Of a stretch of DNA of 64,000 nt, positions 23,872 to 32,942 are shown piece after piece. Both the position numbers and the translations under genes were made by a program. The stretch spans positions 868,001-932,000 of the forward strand of contig NZ_JAELYA010000001.1 of assembly GCF_017589465.1 (NCBI RefSeq), in the 5' to 3' direction. A model generated the notes under the pieces. It was not told the DNA's origin. It saw nothing but the letters and a program-made list of their open reading frames with translations, and made no database searches. The stretch comes from Pseudomonas schmalbachii (GTDB taxonomy: Bacteria; Pseudomonadota; Gammaproteobacteria; Pseudomonadales; Pseudomonadaceae). Position 1 is the stretch's first letter. Every line of letters starts with the position of its first letter.

Positions 23872-25827
23872 TCAGGCGGCCTGCATGTCGCGGTGAGTGT
23901 CGATCAGGTGTTGCACCACTCCGGGATCGGCCAGGGTGGAGATGTCGCCGAGGGTGTCGTACTCGGCGGCGGCGATCTTGCGCAGGATGCGGCGCATGAT
24001 CTTGCCCGAACGGGTCTTCGGCAGACCCGGTGCCCACTGGATCACGTCCGGCGTGGCGATCGGACCGATTTCCTTGCGTACCCAGGCTTTCAGTTCCTGG
24101 CGCAGCTTCTCGTCGGCGGTCTCGCCGGCGTTCAGGGTGACGTAGACGTAGATGCCCTGCCCCTTGATGTCGTGCTGCATGCCGACTACCGCGGCCTCGG
24201 CCACTTTCGGGTGGGCGACCATGGCGCTCTCGATCTCGGCGGTGCCCATGCGGTGCCCGGAGACGTTGAGCACGTCGTCGACGCGGCCGGTGATCCAGTA
24301 GTAGCCGTCCTCGTCGCGGCGCGCGCCGTCGCCGGTGAAGTACATGCCCTTGAAGGTCTTGAAGTAGGTGTCGACGAAGCGGTCATGGTCGCCGTACAGG
24401 GTACGCGCCTGGCCCGGCCACGAGTCGAGGATCACCAGGTTGCCCTCGGTGGCGCCTTCGAGGATGTTGCCGAGGTTGTCCACCAGCGCCGGCACCACGC
24501 CGAAGAACGGCTTGGCGGCGGAGCCCGGCTTCATGGCGTGGGCGCCCGGCAGCGGAGTCATCAGGCAGGCGCCGGTTTCAGTCTGCCACCAGGTATCGAC
24601 GATCGGGCAGCGCGACTGGCCGACGGTCTCGTAGTACCACTGCCAGGCTTCCGGGTTGATCGGCTCGCCGACCGAACCCAGCAGGCGCAGGCTGGAGCCG
24701 TTGGCGCCTTCCACGGCGGCCTTGCCCTCGGCCATCATGGCTCGGATGGCGGTCGGCGCGGTGTAGAGGATGTTCACCTTGTGCTTGTCGATGATCTGCG
24801 ACACGCGGGTGATGTCCGGATAGTTCGGTACGCCCTCGAACAGCAGGGTGGTGGCGCCGTTGGCCAGCGGGCCGTAGACCACGTAGCTGTGGCCGGTGAC
24901 CCAGCCGATGTCGGCGGTGCACCAGAAGACTTCGCCCGGCTGGTAGTCGAACACGCGCTCGTGGGTCAGCGAGGCGTACACCAGGTAGCCGCCAGTGGTG
25001 TGCAGCACGCCCTTCGGCTTGCCGGTGGAGCCGGAGGTGTAGAGGATGAACAGCGGCTCTTCCGCGCCCATTTCCTTCGGCGCGCAGGTGCTGCCGGCGA
25101 CCTTCATCAGGTCTTCGTACCAGACGTCGCGGTGCTGGTTCCACTTGATATCGGAACCGGTGCGCTTGCAGACGATGAGCTTCTGCACGCTGCTGGTTTC
25201 CGGATTGGTCAGGGCGTCGTCGACGTTGGCCTTCAGCGGGGTCTTCTTGCCGCCGCGCACGCCTTCGTCGGCGGTGATCACCACCTTGGACTTGCAGTCG
25301 ATGATGCGGCCGGCCAGTGCTTCCGGGGAGAAGCCGCCGAACACCACCGAGTGGATCGCGCCGATGCGGGTGCAGGCCAGCATGGCGACCACCGCTTCGG
25401 GGATCATCGGCATGTAGATGGTCACCACGTCGCCACGGTGCACGTCCTGGCCGCGCAGGGCGTTGGCGAACTTGCAGACCTGCTCGTGCAGTTCGCGGTA
25501 GGTGATCTCGCGGTGTTCGGAAGGATCGTCGCCTTCCCAGATGATGGCGATCTGATCGCCGCGCTCGGCCAGGTGGCGGTCGAGGCAGTTGTAGGAAACG
25601 TTGAGGGTGCCGTCGGCGAACCACTTGATGTCGACGTGGTGATCGTCGAAGGAGGTCTGCTTGACCTTGGTGAACGGCTTGATCCACTCAAGGCGCTGGG
25701 CCTGGCCACGCCAGAAGCCGTCCGGGTTTACCACCGACTGCTGGTACATCGACTTGTAGGTGGCTTCGTCAGTCAGGGTACGGGCGGCCGCTTCGGGACG
25801 CACGGGATACACGGATGCCGCAGACAT
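23872..25827 (-). CDS. acsA: Acetyl-CoA synthetase
   Basis: 651 aa, the length of characterised Pseudomonas AcsA. Activates acetate to acetyl-CoA via acetyl-AMP. AMP-binding P-loop [13 protein letters not shown], acetate/CoA motifs [14 protein letters not shown] and [26 protein letters not shown], and the C-terminal [15 protein letters not shown] whose central Lys is the residue controlled by acetylation. Preceded by about 130 bases of leader and separated from the itaconate genes by a terminator, so it is its own unit. In P. aeruginosa acsA also lies near the itaconate cluster; acetyl-CoA is one product of that pathway. Confidence 0.97.
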   Translation of the reverse strand: MSAASVYPVRPEAAARTLTDEATYKSMYQQSVVNPDGFWRGQAQRLEWIKPFTKVKQTSFDDHHVDIKWFADGTLNVSYNCLDRHLAERGDQIAIIWEGDDPSEHREITYRELHEQVCKFANALRGQDVHRGDVVTIYMPMIPEAVVAMLACTRIGAIHSVVFGGFSPEALAGRIIDCKSKVVITADEGVRGGKKTPLKANVDDALTNPETSSVQKLIVCKRTGSDIKWNQHRDVWYEDLMKVAGSTCAPKEMGAEEPLFILYTSGSTGKPKGVLHTTGGYLVYASLTHERVFDYQPGEVFWCTADIGWVTGHSYVVYGPLANGATTLLFEGVPNYPDITRVSQIIDKHKVNILYTAPTAIRAMMAEGKAAVEGANGSSLRLLGSVGEPINPEAWQWYYETVGQSRCPIVDTWWQTETGACLMTPLPGAHAMKPGSAAKPFFGVVPALVDNLGNILEGATEGNLVILDSWPGQARTLYGDHDRFVDTYFKTFKGMYFTGDGARRDEDGYYWITGRVDDVLNVSGHRMGTAEIESAMVAHPKVAEAAVVGMQHDIKGQGIYVYVTLNAGETADEKLRQELKAWVRKEIGPIATPDVIQWAPGLPKTRSGKIMRRILRKIAAAEYDTLGDISTLADPGVVQHLIDTHRDMQAA

Positions 25828-25959
25828 GTTGATACCTCGGTCAGAGTGTTGTTCTTGTTGCGGGTATTTGTATCCCTCCCCGCATTTGGCGGGCCATTCG
25901 ACCATGGTCTTAACCCTCTGGCACTCGTCCGAATGGCCGATATAAGTGCGGCCGATAGC

Positions 25960-25992
25960 AAAAAAAACGCCCACGGGAGGACCGGTGGGCGT
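25960..25992 (-). terminator. Rho-independent terminator of the itaconate operon
   Basis: ACGCCCAC (25967-25974) pairs with GTGGGCGT (25985-25992); on the minus strand it is followed by eight T residues. It ends the ccl-side transcript before the acs promoter region. Confidence 0.88.
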
Positions 25993-26034
25993 GATGCGCG
26001 AGGTGACTTACGGTTTTTTATGAATCATGAGTCT

Positions 26035-26092
26035 GTAGGGCGGGTGCAACCCGCCATTTTGGCGTTCGTTGGCGGGTTGCACCCGCCCTACG
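26035..26092. repeat. REP-type inverted pair, family D copy 3, containing the ccl stop codon
   Basis: GTAGGGCGGGTGCAACCCGCC ... GGCGGGTTGCACCCGCCCTAC. The terminal CTA (26088-26090) is the TAG stop codon of the ccl gene on the minus strand. Confidence 0.88.
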
Positions 26093-26909
26093 CGGATTCG
26101 CCGGCGCGTTGCAGCAGGCGGCGGGCGCGCTCGATCACCGGGCCGTCGACCAGTGCGCCGTCGATCTGGAAGGCCGCCACGCCGGCCGCCGCGCCTTCGA
26201 CCACACGGCGCGCCCAGGCCAGTTCCTCGGCGCTCGGCAGCAGCGCGGCATGCACCACCGCGACCTGCCGCGGATGGATGCACAGCGCCCCGGCGAAGCC
26301 CATGTCGCGGGCGCGCTGGATATGCGCGGTGAGGCCGGCGTCGTCGCTGAAGGCCGGGAAGACACTCTCCAGCGGCGGCTGCAGACCGTTCACCCGCGAA
26401 TGCAGCAGCATGGCGAAACGCAGCTGGTCGAGCATCGCCTCGGCCGCCGCGCTGCCGGCGCTGAGGCCAAGGTCGAGACCGAGATCGAGCGCGCCGTAGG
26501 TCAGCCGCTGCACACCTGCGCAGGCGGCGATTTGCGGCAGCGCCAGCACGCCACGGGCGCTCTCGATCAGCGGCCAGACCGGCTTGCCACAGGTCGCCAC
26601 GTAGCGCACCTGTTCGGCGCTTTCCGCCTTGGCCAGCATCACGCCCGCCACGCCCGGCAGTTCGCGGCACAGGGCCAGGTCGGCGGCATGTTCGGGATGG
26701 TCGGCGCCATTGATGCGCACCCACACGCGGGACGCGGGATTTTCGCCGAGGAAGGCCGCCAGATGCTCGCGCGCCTGGGCCTTGAGGCTCGCTTCGACAG
26801 CATCCTCGAAATCGACGATGACGACGTCGGCGCCGACCAGCAGCGCCTTGGCGAAGCGCTCCGGACGGCTGCCGGGGACGAACAGGGCGGAGCGGATGGA
26901 TTGGGTCAT
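26088..26909 (-). CDS. ccl: CitE-like (S)-citramalyl-CoA lyase
   Basis: 273 aa HpcH/HpaI-CitE family lyase. N-terminal SALFVPGSRPERFAKALLVGADVVIVDFEDAVEASLKAQAR, Mg-binding/active-site parts VWVRINGADH, VMLAKAESAEQVRYV, PLIESARGVLALPQIAA and GALDLGLDLG, and C-terminal GALCIHPRQVAVVH are all present. By context it should cleave (S)-citramalyl-CoA to acetyl-CoA and pyruvate, the last step of itaconate breakdown. AAGGAG sits upstream of the ATG. The stop codon is inside a REP repeat. A family A repeat separates it from ict. Function by synteny and family, not by direct residue proof. Confidence 0.88.
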   Translation of the reverse strand: MTQSIRSALFVPGSRPERFAKALLVGADVVIVDFEDAVEASLKAQAREHLAAFLGENPASRVWVRINGADHPEHAADLALCRELPGVAGVMLAKAESAEQVRYVATCGKPVWPLIESARGVLALPQIAACAGVQRLTYGALDLGLDLGLSAGSAAAEAMLDQLRFAMLLHSRVNGLQPPLESVFPAFSDDAGLTAHIQRARDMGFAGALCIHPRQVAVVHAALLPSAEELAWARRVVEGAAAGVAAFQIDGALVDGPVIERARRLLQRAGESA

Positions 26910-26944
26910 GGGAACTCCTTGATCATTTCGGCGCGATTCATTTT

Positions 26945-27062
26945 CCCTCACCCCTGCCCTCTCCCGGAGGGAGAGGGGGCTATCCGGCATCAAGCGAGAC
27001 GCCGTGCCAACCGGCAACTCCGAACGGCCCCCTCTCCCCCTGGGAGAGGGTTGGGGTGAGGG
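26945..27062. repeat. REPIN-like paired inverted repeat, family A copy 4
   Basis: CCCTCACCCCTGCCCTCTCC ... GGGAGAGGGTTGGGGTGAGG, between ict and ccl. Confidence 0.85.
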
Positions 27063-27074
27063 AAGCCCGGGCGC

Positions 27075-28268
27075 TTAAACCGCGCCGCTCTCATGCATCC
27101 GCTGGATATCCGCCGGCGCATAACCCAGCTCGGCGAGCAGCTTGTCGGTATGTTCGCCCAGCCCCGGCACTGCATCCATCCGCGGTGCGAAGGCATTGCT
27201 GCGCCCCGGCGGCAGCATGGCCGGCAGCGTGCCGACCGGGCTATCAATCTCGCGCCAGCTGTCGCGCGCGGCAAGCTGCGGGTGGTTCCACAGCCCCTGC
27301 ATGTCATTCACATGGGCGTTGGCGATCTGCGCCTGCTCCAGGCGCTCGATCACCGCTTCCGCCGTCAGCCCGGCGAACGCCTCGGCAATCGTCGCGCGCA
27401 GTTCTTCACGATTGGCCACCCGCAGCGCCGTCGTGGTGAAGCGTGGATCGCCGGCCAGTTCCGCACGCTGCAGCACGGTCTGGCAGAACGACGCCCACTC
27501 GCGCTCGTTCTGCACCGCCAGCATCACGGTATTGCCATCGCCGACCGGGAACGGCCCGTACGGGTAGATGGTGGCGTGGGCGGCACCGGCGCGTACCGGC
27601 GGGGTGGCGCCTTCGAAGGCGTAGTACATGGGGAAGCTCATCCACTCCGCCATGCTCTCCAGCATCGACACGTCGATGCGGCTGCCCTTGCCGGTGCGTC
27701 CGCGCAGCAGCAGGGCCGAGAGGATGCCGCTGTAGGCATACATGCCGGCGGAAATGTCGGCGATGGAGCAGCCGGCCTTGGCCATCTGGTCCTCGCCCGG
27801 ACCGCCGGTGACCGAGAGGAAGCCGCTCTCGCTCTGGATCAGCAGGTCGTAGGCCTTCTTGTCCTGGTACGGGCCACCTTCGCCATAGCCGGAGATGTCG
27901 CAGACGATCAGGCGCGGGAAGCGCTCGTGCAACGCTTCGAACGACAGGCCCATGCGCGCGGCGGCGCCCGGCGCGAGGTTCTGCACCAGCACGTCGGCCT
28001 GGCCGAGCAGTTGTTCCAGCACGGTCTGCGCGGAGTCCTGCTTGAGGTCGAGGCTCAGGCTTTCCTTGGAACGGTTGGTCCAGACGAAGTGCGAGGCCAT
28101 GCCGCGCACGCGCTCGTCGTAGCCGCGGGCGAAGTCACCGACGCCGGGGCGCTCGACCTTGATCACCCGGGCGCCGAGGTCGGCGAGCTGGCGGGTGCAG
28201 AACGGCGCGGCGATGGCGTGTTCGAGGCTGATCACGGTGATGCCGTCGAGGGGACGGGGATTGTTCAT
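27075..28268 (-). CDS. ict: Class III CoA-transferase (itaconate CoA-transferase type)
   Basis: 397 aa CaiB/BaiF-family enzyme. Start at MNNPRPLDGITVISLEHAIAAPFCTRQLADLGARVIKVERPGVGDFAR, the normal N terminus of this family; the catalytic Asp is in SGYGEGGPYQDKKAYDLLIQSESGFLSVTGGPG. Downstream parts GSRIDVSMLESMAEWMSF and NAHVNDMQGLWNHPQLAARD are also typical. By position between PrpD-like and CitE-like genes it corresponds to Ict of P. aeruginosa, which transfers CoA from succinyl-CoA to itaconate. The longer ORF upstream reads through repeats and is ignored. Confidence 0.9.
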   Translation of the reverse strand: MNNPRPLDGITVISLEHAIAAPFCTRQLADLGARVIKVERPGVGDFARGYDERVRGMASHFVWTNRSKESLSLDLKQDSAQTVLEQLLGQADVLVQNLAPGAAARMGLSFEALHERFPRLIVCDISGYGEGGPYQDKKAYDLLIQSESGFLSVTGGPGEDQMAKAGCSIADISAGMYAYSGILSALLLRGRTGKGSRIDVSMLESMAEWMSFPMYYAFEGATPPVRAGAAHATIYPYGPFPVGDGNTVMLAVQNEREWASFCQTVLQRAELAGDPRFTTTALRVANREELRATIAEAFAGLTAEAVIERLEQAQIANAHVNDMQGLWNHPQLAARDSWREIDSPVGTLPAMLPPGRSNAFAPRMDAVPGLGEHTDKLLAELGYAPADIQRMHESGAV

Positions 28269-28284
28269 GTTTCCAACTCCAGCC

Positions 28285-28348
28285 GTAGGGCGGGTGCAAC
28301 CCGCCGATACGCGTAATCTGCGGTTCTGGCGGGTTTCACCCGCCCTAC
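28285..28348. repeat. REP-type inverted pair, family D copy 4
   Basis: GTAGGGCGGGTGCAACCCGCC ... GGCGGGTTTCACCCGCCCTAC. Confidence 0.85.
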
Positions 28349-28371
28349 TCCAGCTTCGGTGCGTAGCTCTA

Positions 28372-28437
28372 TCGATCCACCACGGCCGCGCAGGCGGCCC
28401 CGGAATGGTGGATGGAAGAGCGCCATCCACCCTACGT
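28372..28437. repeat. REP-type repeat, family F copy 2
   Basis: GATCCACCACGG ... GGTGGATGGAAGAGCGCCAT followed by CCACCCTACG, related to 13114-13188. Confidence 0.65.
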
Positions 28438-28460
28438 TTTGATGAGCCCTGCTCTTGTCT

Positions 28461-29813
28461 TCAGGCGATGACCTGAACGTCTTCCAGTTGGTGCAAACGC
28501 CAGACCTTGGCGATCAGCTCGCTGCCCTGCTCCGGGGTACGCGCGCCGGAATAGGCCAGCAGGCGCTGGAACTTGTCTTCCAGTTCCGGACGGCTGAGGG
28601 TGTTGCCCGGGTCGCCCTTCGGCTCGTCGATCGCGCCCTGCAGGTGGCGGCCATCGACCGTTTCCACTTCGACGCGGCCGAGCCAGCGCTGCGGATAGGC
28701 GCCGTCCACTTCCGGGTCCAGCACCATGCTCACCTTCTCGCGGAAGGCGGCGACGCGCGGGTCGGTCAGGGAAAACGCATCGAACTCCACCAGCCCGGCC
28801 TTGCCATGCACGGCGAGCAGGCCAAGCACGGTGCCCATGGAGAACTTCGCCTGGTGCACGGTCTGCGGCACCATCACGCGACCGAGCACGTCGATGGCGC
28901 CCTGGTGCACACGGGTGGTGACCTTGGCGATCTGCTCGGCAGCCAGCCCTTCGCGCTGCATCAGGTCCAGCAGCGCATCGGCGGCCGGGTGGGTGTGACG
29001 GCAGGAAGCGTGGAACTTGAAGGAGGTCTCGGCCAGCGCCCAGCGGGTGCCGAGGCCATCGACCAGCCACTTGGCGTCGGCGTCCTTCGACATGCCGGCA
29101 GCCATGCCCTGCTCGCCTTCGAGGATGTTCTTCGCCCCGGTCAGGCCCTCGGCAGTCATGTACGCGGCCAGCAGGCCATCGGCAGCGGCCTTGGCGGTGT
29201 GCAGCTGCTTGGAGTCCGCCGCCTCGCGGAGGAACTCCCACAGCCCGGCGGCCTGGGTGCCGGCGCTGCCGATGCAGTTGAGGAACTGCTCGGTGTCGAA
29301 GTCCAGCAGCTTGGCCACGGTCACCGCGGCGGCCAGGGTGCCGACGGTCGCGGTGGTGTGGAAGATGCGGTAGTGCGAGCGGCCGAGGAATTCGCCGATG
29401 CGGATGCCGGCCTCATAGCCGGCGACCGAAGCGAGGATCACGTCGCGACCCGACTTGCCGAGGTCCTGCGCCGCCGCCAGCGCCGCCGGGAAGACGACGG
29501 TGGCCGGGTGCAGCACGGAGCTGTTGTGCAGGTCGTCCTGCTCGATCAGGTGCGAGCTGGCGCCGTTGACCAGCGCCGCGAAGTACGCCGAGGTGCGCTT
29601 GCCGTTGACCAGCACGGCGCAGTTGCCGTCGGCCGGTCCCATCTTCTGCGCATAGCGCTCGAACAGCGGGATCGGGTGCTGTCCCTGGCTGCCAAGCGCC
29701 GAGGCCAGCCAGTCGAGGAACAGGTCCTCGGTGCGCTCGACCACCGACTGCGGCAGGTCTTCGTAGCGCAGGCCGGCGAGGAATTCGGCGAGACCGCGGG
29801 TTGCCTGACTCAT
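28461..29813 (-). CDS. MmgE/PrpD family protein of the itaconate cluster
   Basis: 450 aa. Family landmarks: ALVNGASSHLIEQDDLHNSSVLHPATVVFPAALAAAQ (near residue 85-120; includes the conserved D-D-x-H), GYEAGIRIGEFLGRSHYR-x-x-FHTTATVGT, and KFHASCRHTHPAADALLDL. Members include 2-methylcitrate dehydratase and cis-aconitate decarboxylase. It occupies the position of the PrpD-like gene in the P. aeruginosa itaconate cluster, where ict, ich and ccl suffice for the core route, so its part in the pathway is uncertain; it may act on a related branched dicarboxylate. Ten bases from the acyl-CoA dehydrogenase gene. Confidence 0.9.
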   Translation of the reverse strand: MSQATRGLAEFLAGLRYEDLPQSVVERTEDLFLDWLASALGSQGQHPIPLFERYAQKMGPADGNCAVLVNGKRTSAYFAALVNGASSHLIEQDDLHNSSVLHPATVVFPAALAAAQDLGKSGRDVILASVAGYEAGIRIGEFLGRSHYRIFHTTATVGTLAAAVTVAKLLDFDTEQFLNCIGSAGTQAAGLWEFLREAADSKQLHTAKAAADGLLAAYMTAEGLTGAKNILEGEQGMAAGMSKDADAKWLVDGLGTRWALAETSFKFHASCRHTHPAADALLDLMQREGLAAEQIAKVTTRVHQGAIDVLGRVMVPQTVHQAKFSMGTVLGLLAVHGKAGLVEFDAFSLTDPRVAAFREKVSMVLDPEVDGAYPQRWLGRVEVETVDGRHLQGAIDEPKGDPGNTLSRPELEDKFQRLLAYSGARTPEQGSELIAKVWRLHQLEDVQVIA

Positions 29814-29823
29814 GCTCTTCTCC

Positions 29824-30984
29824 TTAGAAGGAACGCGGCAGGTCGAGCAGGTGCTCGGCCACATAGGACAGGATCAGGTTGGTCGATATCGGCGCTACCT
29901 GGTACAGGCGGGTCTCGCGGAACTTGCGCTCGACATCGTATTCGCAGGCGAAGCCGAAGCCGCCGTGCGTCTGCAGGCAGGCGTTGGCCGCTTCCCACGA
30001 GGCTTTCGCGGCGAGGTACTTGGCCATGTTGGCGCTGCCGCCGGCGTTCTTGCCGGAGTCGTATTCCTCGCAGGCGCGCCAGCGCATCAGGTCGGCGGCC
30101 TCGATCTCGATGTGGGTTTCGGCGATGGGGAACTGGATGCCCTGGTTCTGCCCGATCGGGCGGCCGAATACCACACGCTCGCGGGCGTAGGCGCTGGCTT
30201 TCTCGACGAACCAGCGGCCGTCGCCGATGCACTCGGCGGCGATCAGGGTACGCTCGGCGTTGAGGCCATCGAGGATGTACTTGAAGCCCTTGCCCTCTTC
30301 ACCGATCAGGTTCTCGGCGGGGATTTCCAGGTTGTCGAAGAACAGCTCGTTGGTCTCGTGGTTGACCATGTTGGCGATCGGCTGGACGGTCAGGCCGTTG
30401 CCGATGGCCTCGCGCAGGTCGACGATGAAGATCGACATGCCCTCGGACTTCTTCTTCACCTCGGCCAGCGGGGTGGTACGGGCCAGCAGGATCATCAGGT
30501 CGGAGTGCTGGACGCGGGAGATCCACACCTTCTGGCCGTTGACCACGTACTTGTCGCCCTGGCGCACGGCGGTGGTCTTGATCTTGGTGGTGTCGGTACC
30601 GGTGGTCGGCTCGGTCACGCCCATGGACTGCAGGCGCAGTTCGCCGCTGGCCAGCTTCGGCAGGTACTTGCGCTTCTGCTCCTCGCTGCCGTTACGCAGC
30701 AGGGTGAACATGTTGTACATCTGGCCGTGGATGGTGCCGGAGTTGCCGCCGCAGTGGTTCACCTCCTCCATGATCACCGAAGCTTCGGCCAGGCCCAGGC
30801 CCGAACCGCCGTACTCGGTCGGGATCATCGCCGACAGCCAGCCGGCCTTGGTCATGGCCTCGACGAATTCTTCCGGGAAGCCGCGGGCTTCGTCGATCTT
30901 GCGCCAGTATTCGGCCGGGAATTGCGCGCAGAGGGCACGGACGCCTTCGCGGATGGCATTCAGTTCTTCGCTGTACGGATTCAT
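29824..30984 (-). CDS. Acyl-CoA dehydrogenase of the itaconate cluster
   Basis: 386 aa. Typical acyl-CoA dehydrogenase fold: LRLQSMGVTEPTTGTDTTKIKTTAVRQGDKYVVNGQKVWISR, ERTLIAAECIGDGRWFVEKASAYARERVVFGRPIGQNQGIQFPIA and the late LQTHGGFGFACEYDVERKFRETRLYQVAPISTNLILSYVAEHLLDLPRSF. FAD-dependent alpha-beta dehydrogenation of a branched acyl-CoA is expected; a methylsuccinyl-CoA-like substrate would suit the context but is inference. Start MNPYSEELNAI preceded by GAGGAATGACCGA. Separated from ich by a REP of 60 bases, still in the same direction. Confidence 0.93.
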   Translation of the reverse strand: MNPYSEELNAIREGVRALCAQFPAEYWRKIDEARGFPEEFVEAMTKAGWLSAMIPTEYGGSGLGLAEASVIMEEVNHCGGNSGTIHGQMYNMFTLLRNGSEEQKRKYLPKLASGELRLQSMGVTEPTTGTDTTKIKTTAVRQGDKYVVNGQKVWISRVQHSDLMILLARTTPLAEVKKKSEGMSIFIVDLREAIGNGLTVQPIANMVNHETNELFFDNLEIPAENLIGEEGKGFKYILDGLNAERTLIAAECIGDGRWFVEKASAYARERVVFGRPIGQNQGIQFPIAETHIEIEAADLMRWRACEEYDSGKNAGGSANMAKYLAAKASWEAANACLQTHGGFGFACEYDVERKFRETRLYQVAPISTNLILSYVAEHLLDLPRSF

Positions 30985-31012
30985 TCGGTCATTCCTCGAT
31001 TCTTGTGCTGTT

Positions 31013-31076
31013 GTAGGAGCCAGCATGCTGGCGATCAGCGGGCTGGGCTCAGTGATCGCCAGCAAGCTGGCTCCCA
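31013..31076. repeat. REP-type inverted pair, family C copy 2
   Basis: GTAGGAGCCAGCATGCTGGC ... GATCGCCAGCAAGCTGGCTC with a short spacer; the final CTCCCAC departs from the usual CTCCTAC. Confidence 0.82.
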
Positions 31077-31089
31077 CGAAAAAGGGGTT

Positions 31090-31923
31090 TCAGTCGAATT
31101 CCACTTCGGCACGCTGGGCGATGCCGCCGGTATTACTGGCCCACAGTTCGGCCTTGCCGGGAGCGACGATGCGCCCGCCGACTTCGAACGCTTCCGGCGC
31201 GATCAGCGGACGCTGGCCGCGATAGCTGAAGCGACGCACCCGCGCTTCGGGATGGGCGCGACAGAACGCGCGCAGGTTGAGCGTGGCGACCAGCGGACCG
31301 TGCACCACCAGCCCCGGATAGCCTTCGGCTTCGGTGACGTAGGGCCAGTCGTAGTGGATGCGGTGGCCGTTGAAGGTGACGGCGGAATAGCGGAACAGCA
31401 GGGTCGGCGTCGGCACCACGAGCTCGCTCCACTCGCCTTCCGGCGCGGGTTCGCCGGCGCCGAGTTTCGGCGGAGTCGGCTCGCGATAGACGATGTCCTG
31501 CTCCTCGCGCATGGCCAGGCGGCCATCCTGCATGAAATCGTGGCGAACGGTGACGAACAGCAGCGAACCGGTGCGACCGACCTTCTCCTCGACCTGCAGG
31601 ATGGTGCTGACCCGCGTGACCTGGCTGCCGACCCGCAGCGGCTCGTGGAACTCGAAGCGCCCGCCGGCCGCCATGCGGTTGCGGCCATCGGCTGGAGGCA
31701 GGAAGCCGCCACGTGCCGGATGGCCATCCGCACCGAGACCGGATTCGCCCACGGGATTTGGCTCCTGGAAGAATCCCCAGTGCCACAGCGACGGCAGCGC
31801 ATCGCCAATCGACAGGTTCGCTTCGTCGAAGGTCGCGGCCATGCGCTTGACCACAGTGGTATCGAGCTGCTCGTGGGTCTCTTCGCTGCGCCCGATCCAG
31901 GCGCTGACGGCGGAATCGCTCAT
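31090..31923 (-). CDS. ich: Itaconyl-CoA hydratase (mesaconyl-C4-CoA hydratase/MaoC type)
   Basis: 277 aa double-hotdog protein of the mesaconyl-C4-CoA hydratase/HTD2 family. N-terminal half with LPSLWHWGFFQEPNPVGESGLGADGHPARGGFLPP, C-terminal hydratase-2-like half with FRYSAVTFNGHRIHYDWPYVTEAEGYPGLVVHGPLVATLNL, where N-x-H-x-I-H-Y-D carries the catalytic Asp/His pair. Matches Ich, which hydrates itaconyl-CoA to (S)-citramalyl-CoA. First gene of the minus-strand cluster, divergent from a LysR gene over 122 bases that include a palindromic LysR box. Confidence 0.92.
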   Translation of the reverse strand: MSDSAVSAWIGRSEETHEQLDTTVVKRMAATFDEANLSIGDALPSLWHWGFFQEPNPVGESGLGADGHPARGGFLPPADGRNRMAAGGRFEFHEPLRVGSQVTRVSTILQVEEKVGRTGSLLFVTVRHDFMQDGRLAMREEQDIVYREPTPPKLGAGEPAPEGEWSELVVPTPTLLFRYSAVTFNGHRIHYDWPYVTEAEGYPGLVVHGPLVATLNLRAFCRAHPEARVRRFSYRGQRPLIAPEAFEVGGRIVAPGKAELWASNTGGIAQRAEVEFD

Positions 31924-32005
31924 GGAGTGGATTTCCGTGAATTTCGGGGTTTGCCCAAGGATGCGATTGCCGAAGCGTTTTGTGAATTTGCAATTTTGCA
32001 GGGTA

Positions 32006-32026
32006 GCGTTCAGGATGCCTGAACGC
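32006..32026. promoter_or_regulatory. Palindromic LysR box between ich and its regulator
   Basis: GCGTTCAGG-ATG-CCTGAACGC: perfect 9-bp arms around 3 bases, containing the T-N11-A pattern TCAGGATGCCTGA. It lies 19 bases before the regulator ATG and about 80 bases before ich. A second short inverted repeat TGCAA-TT-TTGCA sits at 31989-32000. Confidence 0.75.
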
Positions 32027-32045
32027 CAAAGCCCCTGGATATCCC

Positions 32046-32942
32046 ATGCACTTCGATCTCGCCGACCTGCGCCTGTTCATCCATATCGCCGAGTCCCCCA
32101 GCCTGACCCAGGGCGCAAAACGGGCGTTCCTCTCCCCTGCCGCCGCCAGCGCGCGGATCAAGGCGCTGGAAAGCCAGCTCGGCAGCCGCCTGCTCTACCG
32201 CGACAGCCGTGGCGTCGAGCTGACGCCGTCCGGCGAGCGCCTGCTGCAGCACGCGCGGCTGATCATGCGCCAGGTGGAATACCTGAAGAGCGAGTTCGCC
32301 GAATACGCCAGCGACGCCGCCGGGCATATCCGCATCTTCGCCAACACCACGGCGGTGACCGAGTTCCTCCCGGAAGTCCTCGCCGGCTTCCTCGCCGAGC
32401 GCCCGGGCGTGACCATCGACCTGCAGGAACGGCTGACCCGCGACATCGTGCGCGGCGTTCTGGACGGCTCCACCGACCTCGGCATCGTCGCCGGCCCGGT
32501 CGCCGCCAGCGGCCTGCAGGTGCTGCACTTCAGCACCGACCGCCTGGTGCTGGCGGTGCCGAAGGACCACCCGCTGGCCGGCGCGAAGTCGCTCAAGCTG
32601 CGCGACACCCTGCGCTACCCGCACGTCAGCCTGGCGGAAGGCACCACCCTGCACGCCTTCGTCGCCGATCAGGTGGAACAGATGGGCGAGCAGCTGTCGT
32701 TGCGCATCCAGCTGTCGAGCTTCGAAGCGATCTGCCGGATGATCGAAAGCGGCGTCGGCATCGGCGTCATCCCCGAATCCGCCGCCCGCCGCCACAGCAA
32801 GACGATGAAGCTCGCCACCATCCAGCTCGACGAACCCTGGGCGATACGCGAACGCAGCATGCTGGTGCGCGATATCGAAGCGTTGCCGAATTGCGTGCGG
32901 GCGTTGATCGAGACATTGCAGAAGCACGGCGGGTCCACGTAG
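32046..32942 (+). CDS. LysR-family regulator of the itaconate cluster (RipR-like)
   Basis: 298 aa LTTR. HTH at residues 1-60 (LADLRLFIHIAESPSLTQGAKRAFLSPAAASARIKALESQLGSRLLYRDSRGVELT), effector domain from about 90 (GHIRIFANTTAVTEFLPEVLAGFLAERPGVTIDLQERLTRDIVRGVLDG). Divergent from ich, the same layout as the LysR gene next to the P. aeruginosa itaconate operon, so it is the probable itaconate-responsive activator. The stop codon TAG (32940-32942) is formed by the first bases of a family D REP. Confidence 0.9.
   Translation: MHFDLADLRLFIHIAESPSLTQGAKRAFLSPAAASARIKALESQLGSRLLYRDSRGVELTPSGERLLQHARLIMRQVEYLKSEFAEYASDAAGHIRIFANTTAVTEFLPEVLAGFLAERPGVTIDLQERLTRDIVRGVLDGSTDLGIVAGPVAASGLQVLHFSTDRLVLAVPKDHPLAGAKSLKLRDTLRYPHVSLAEGTTLHAFVADQVEQMGEQLSLRIQLSSFEAICRMIESGVGIGVIPESAARRHSKTMKLATIQLDEPWAIRERSMLVRDIEALPNCVRALIETLQKHGGST

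Noticed and set aside
23893-26499. 868-codon plus-strand ORF opposite acsA
   Set aside because: Antisense shadow caused by high GC third positions; acsA on the minus strand has every expected motif.
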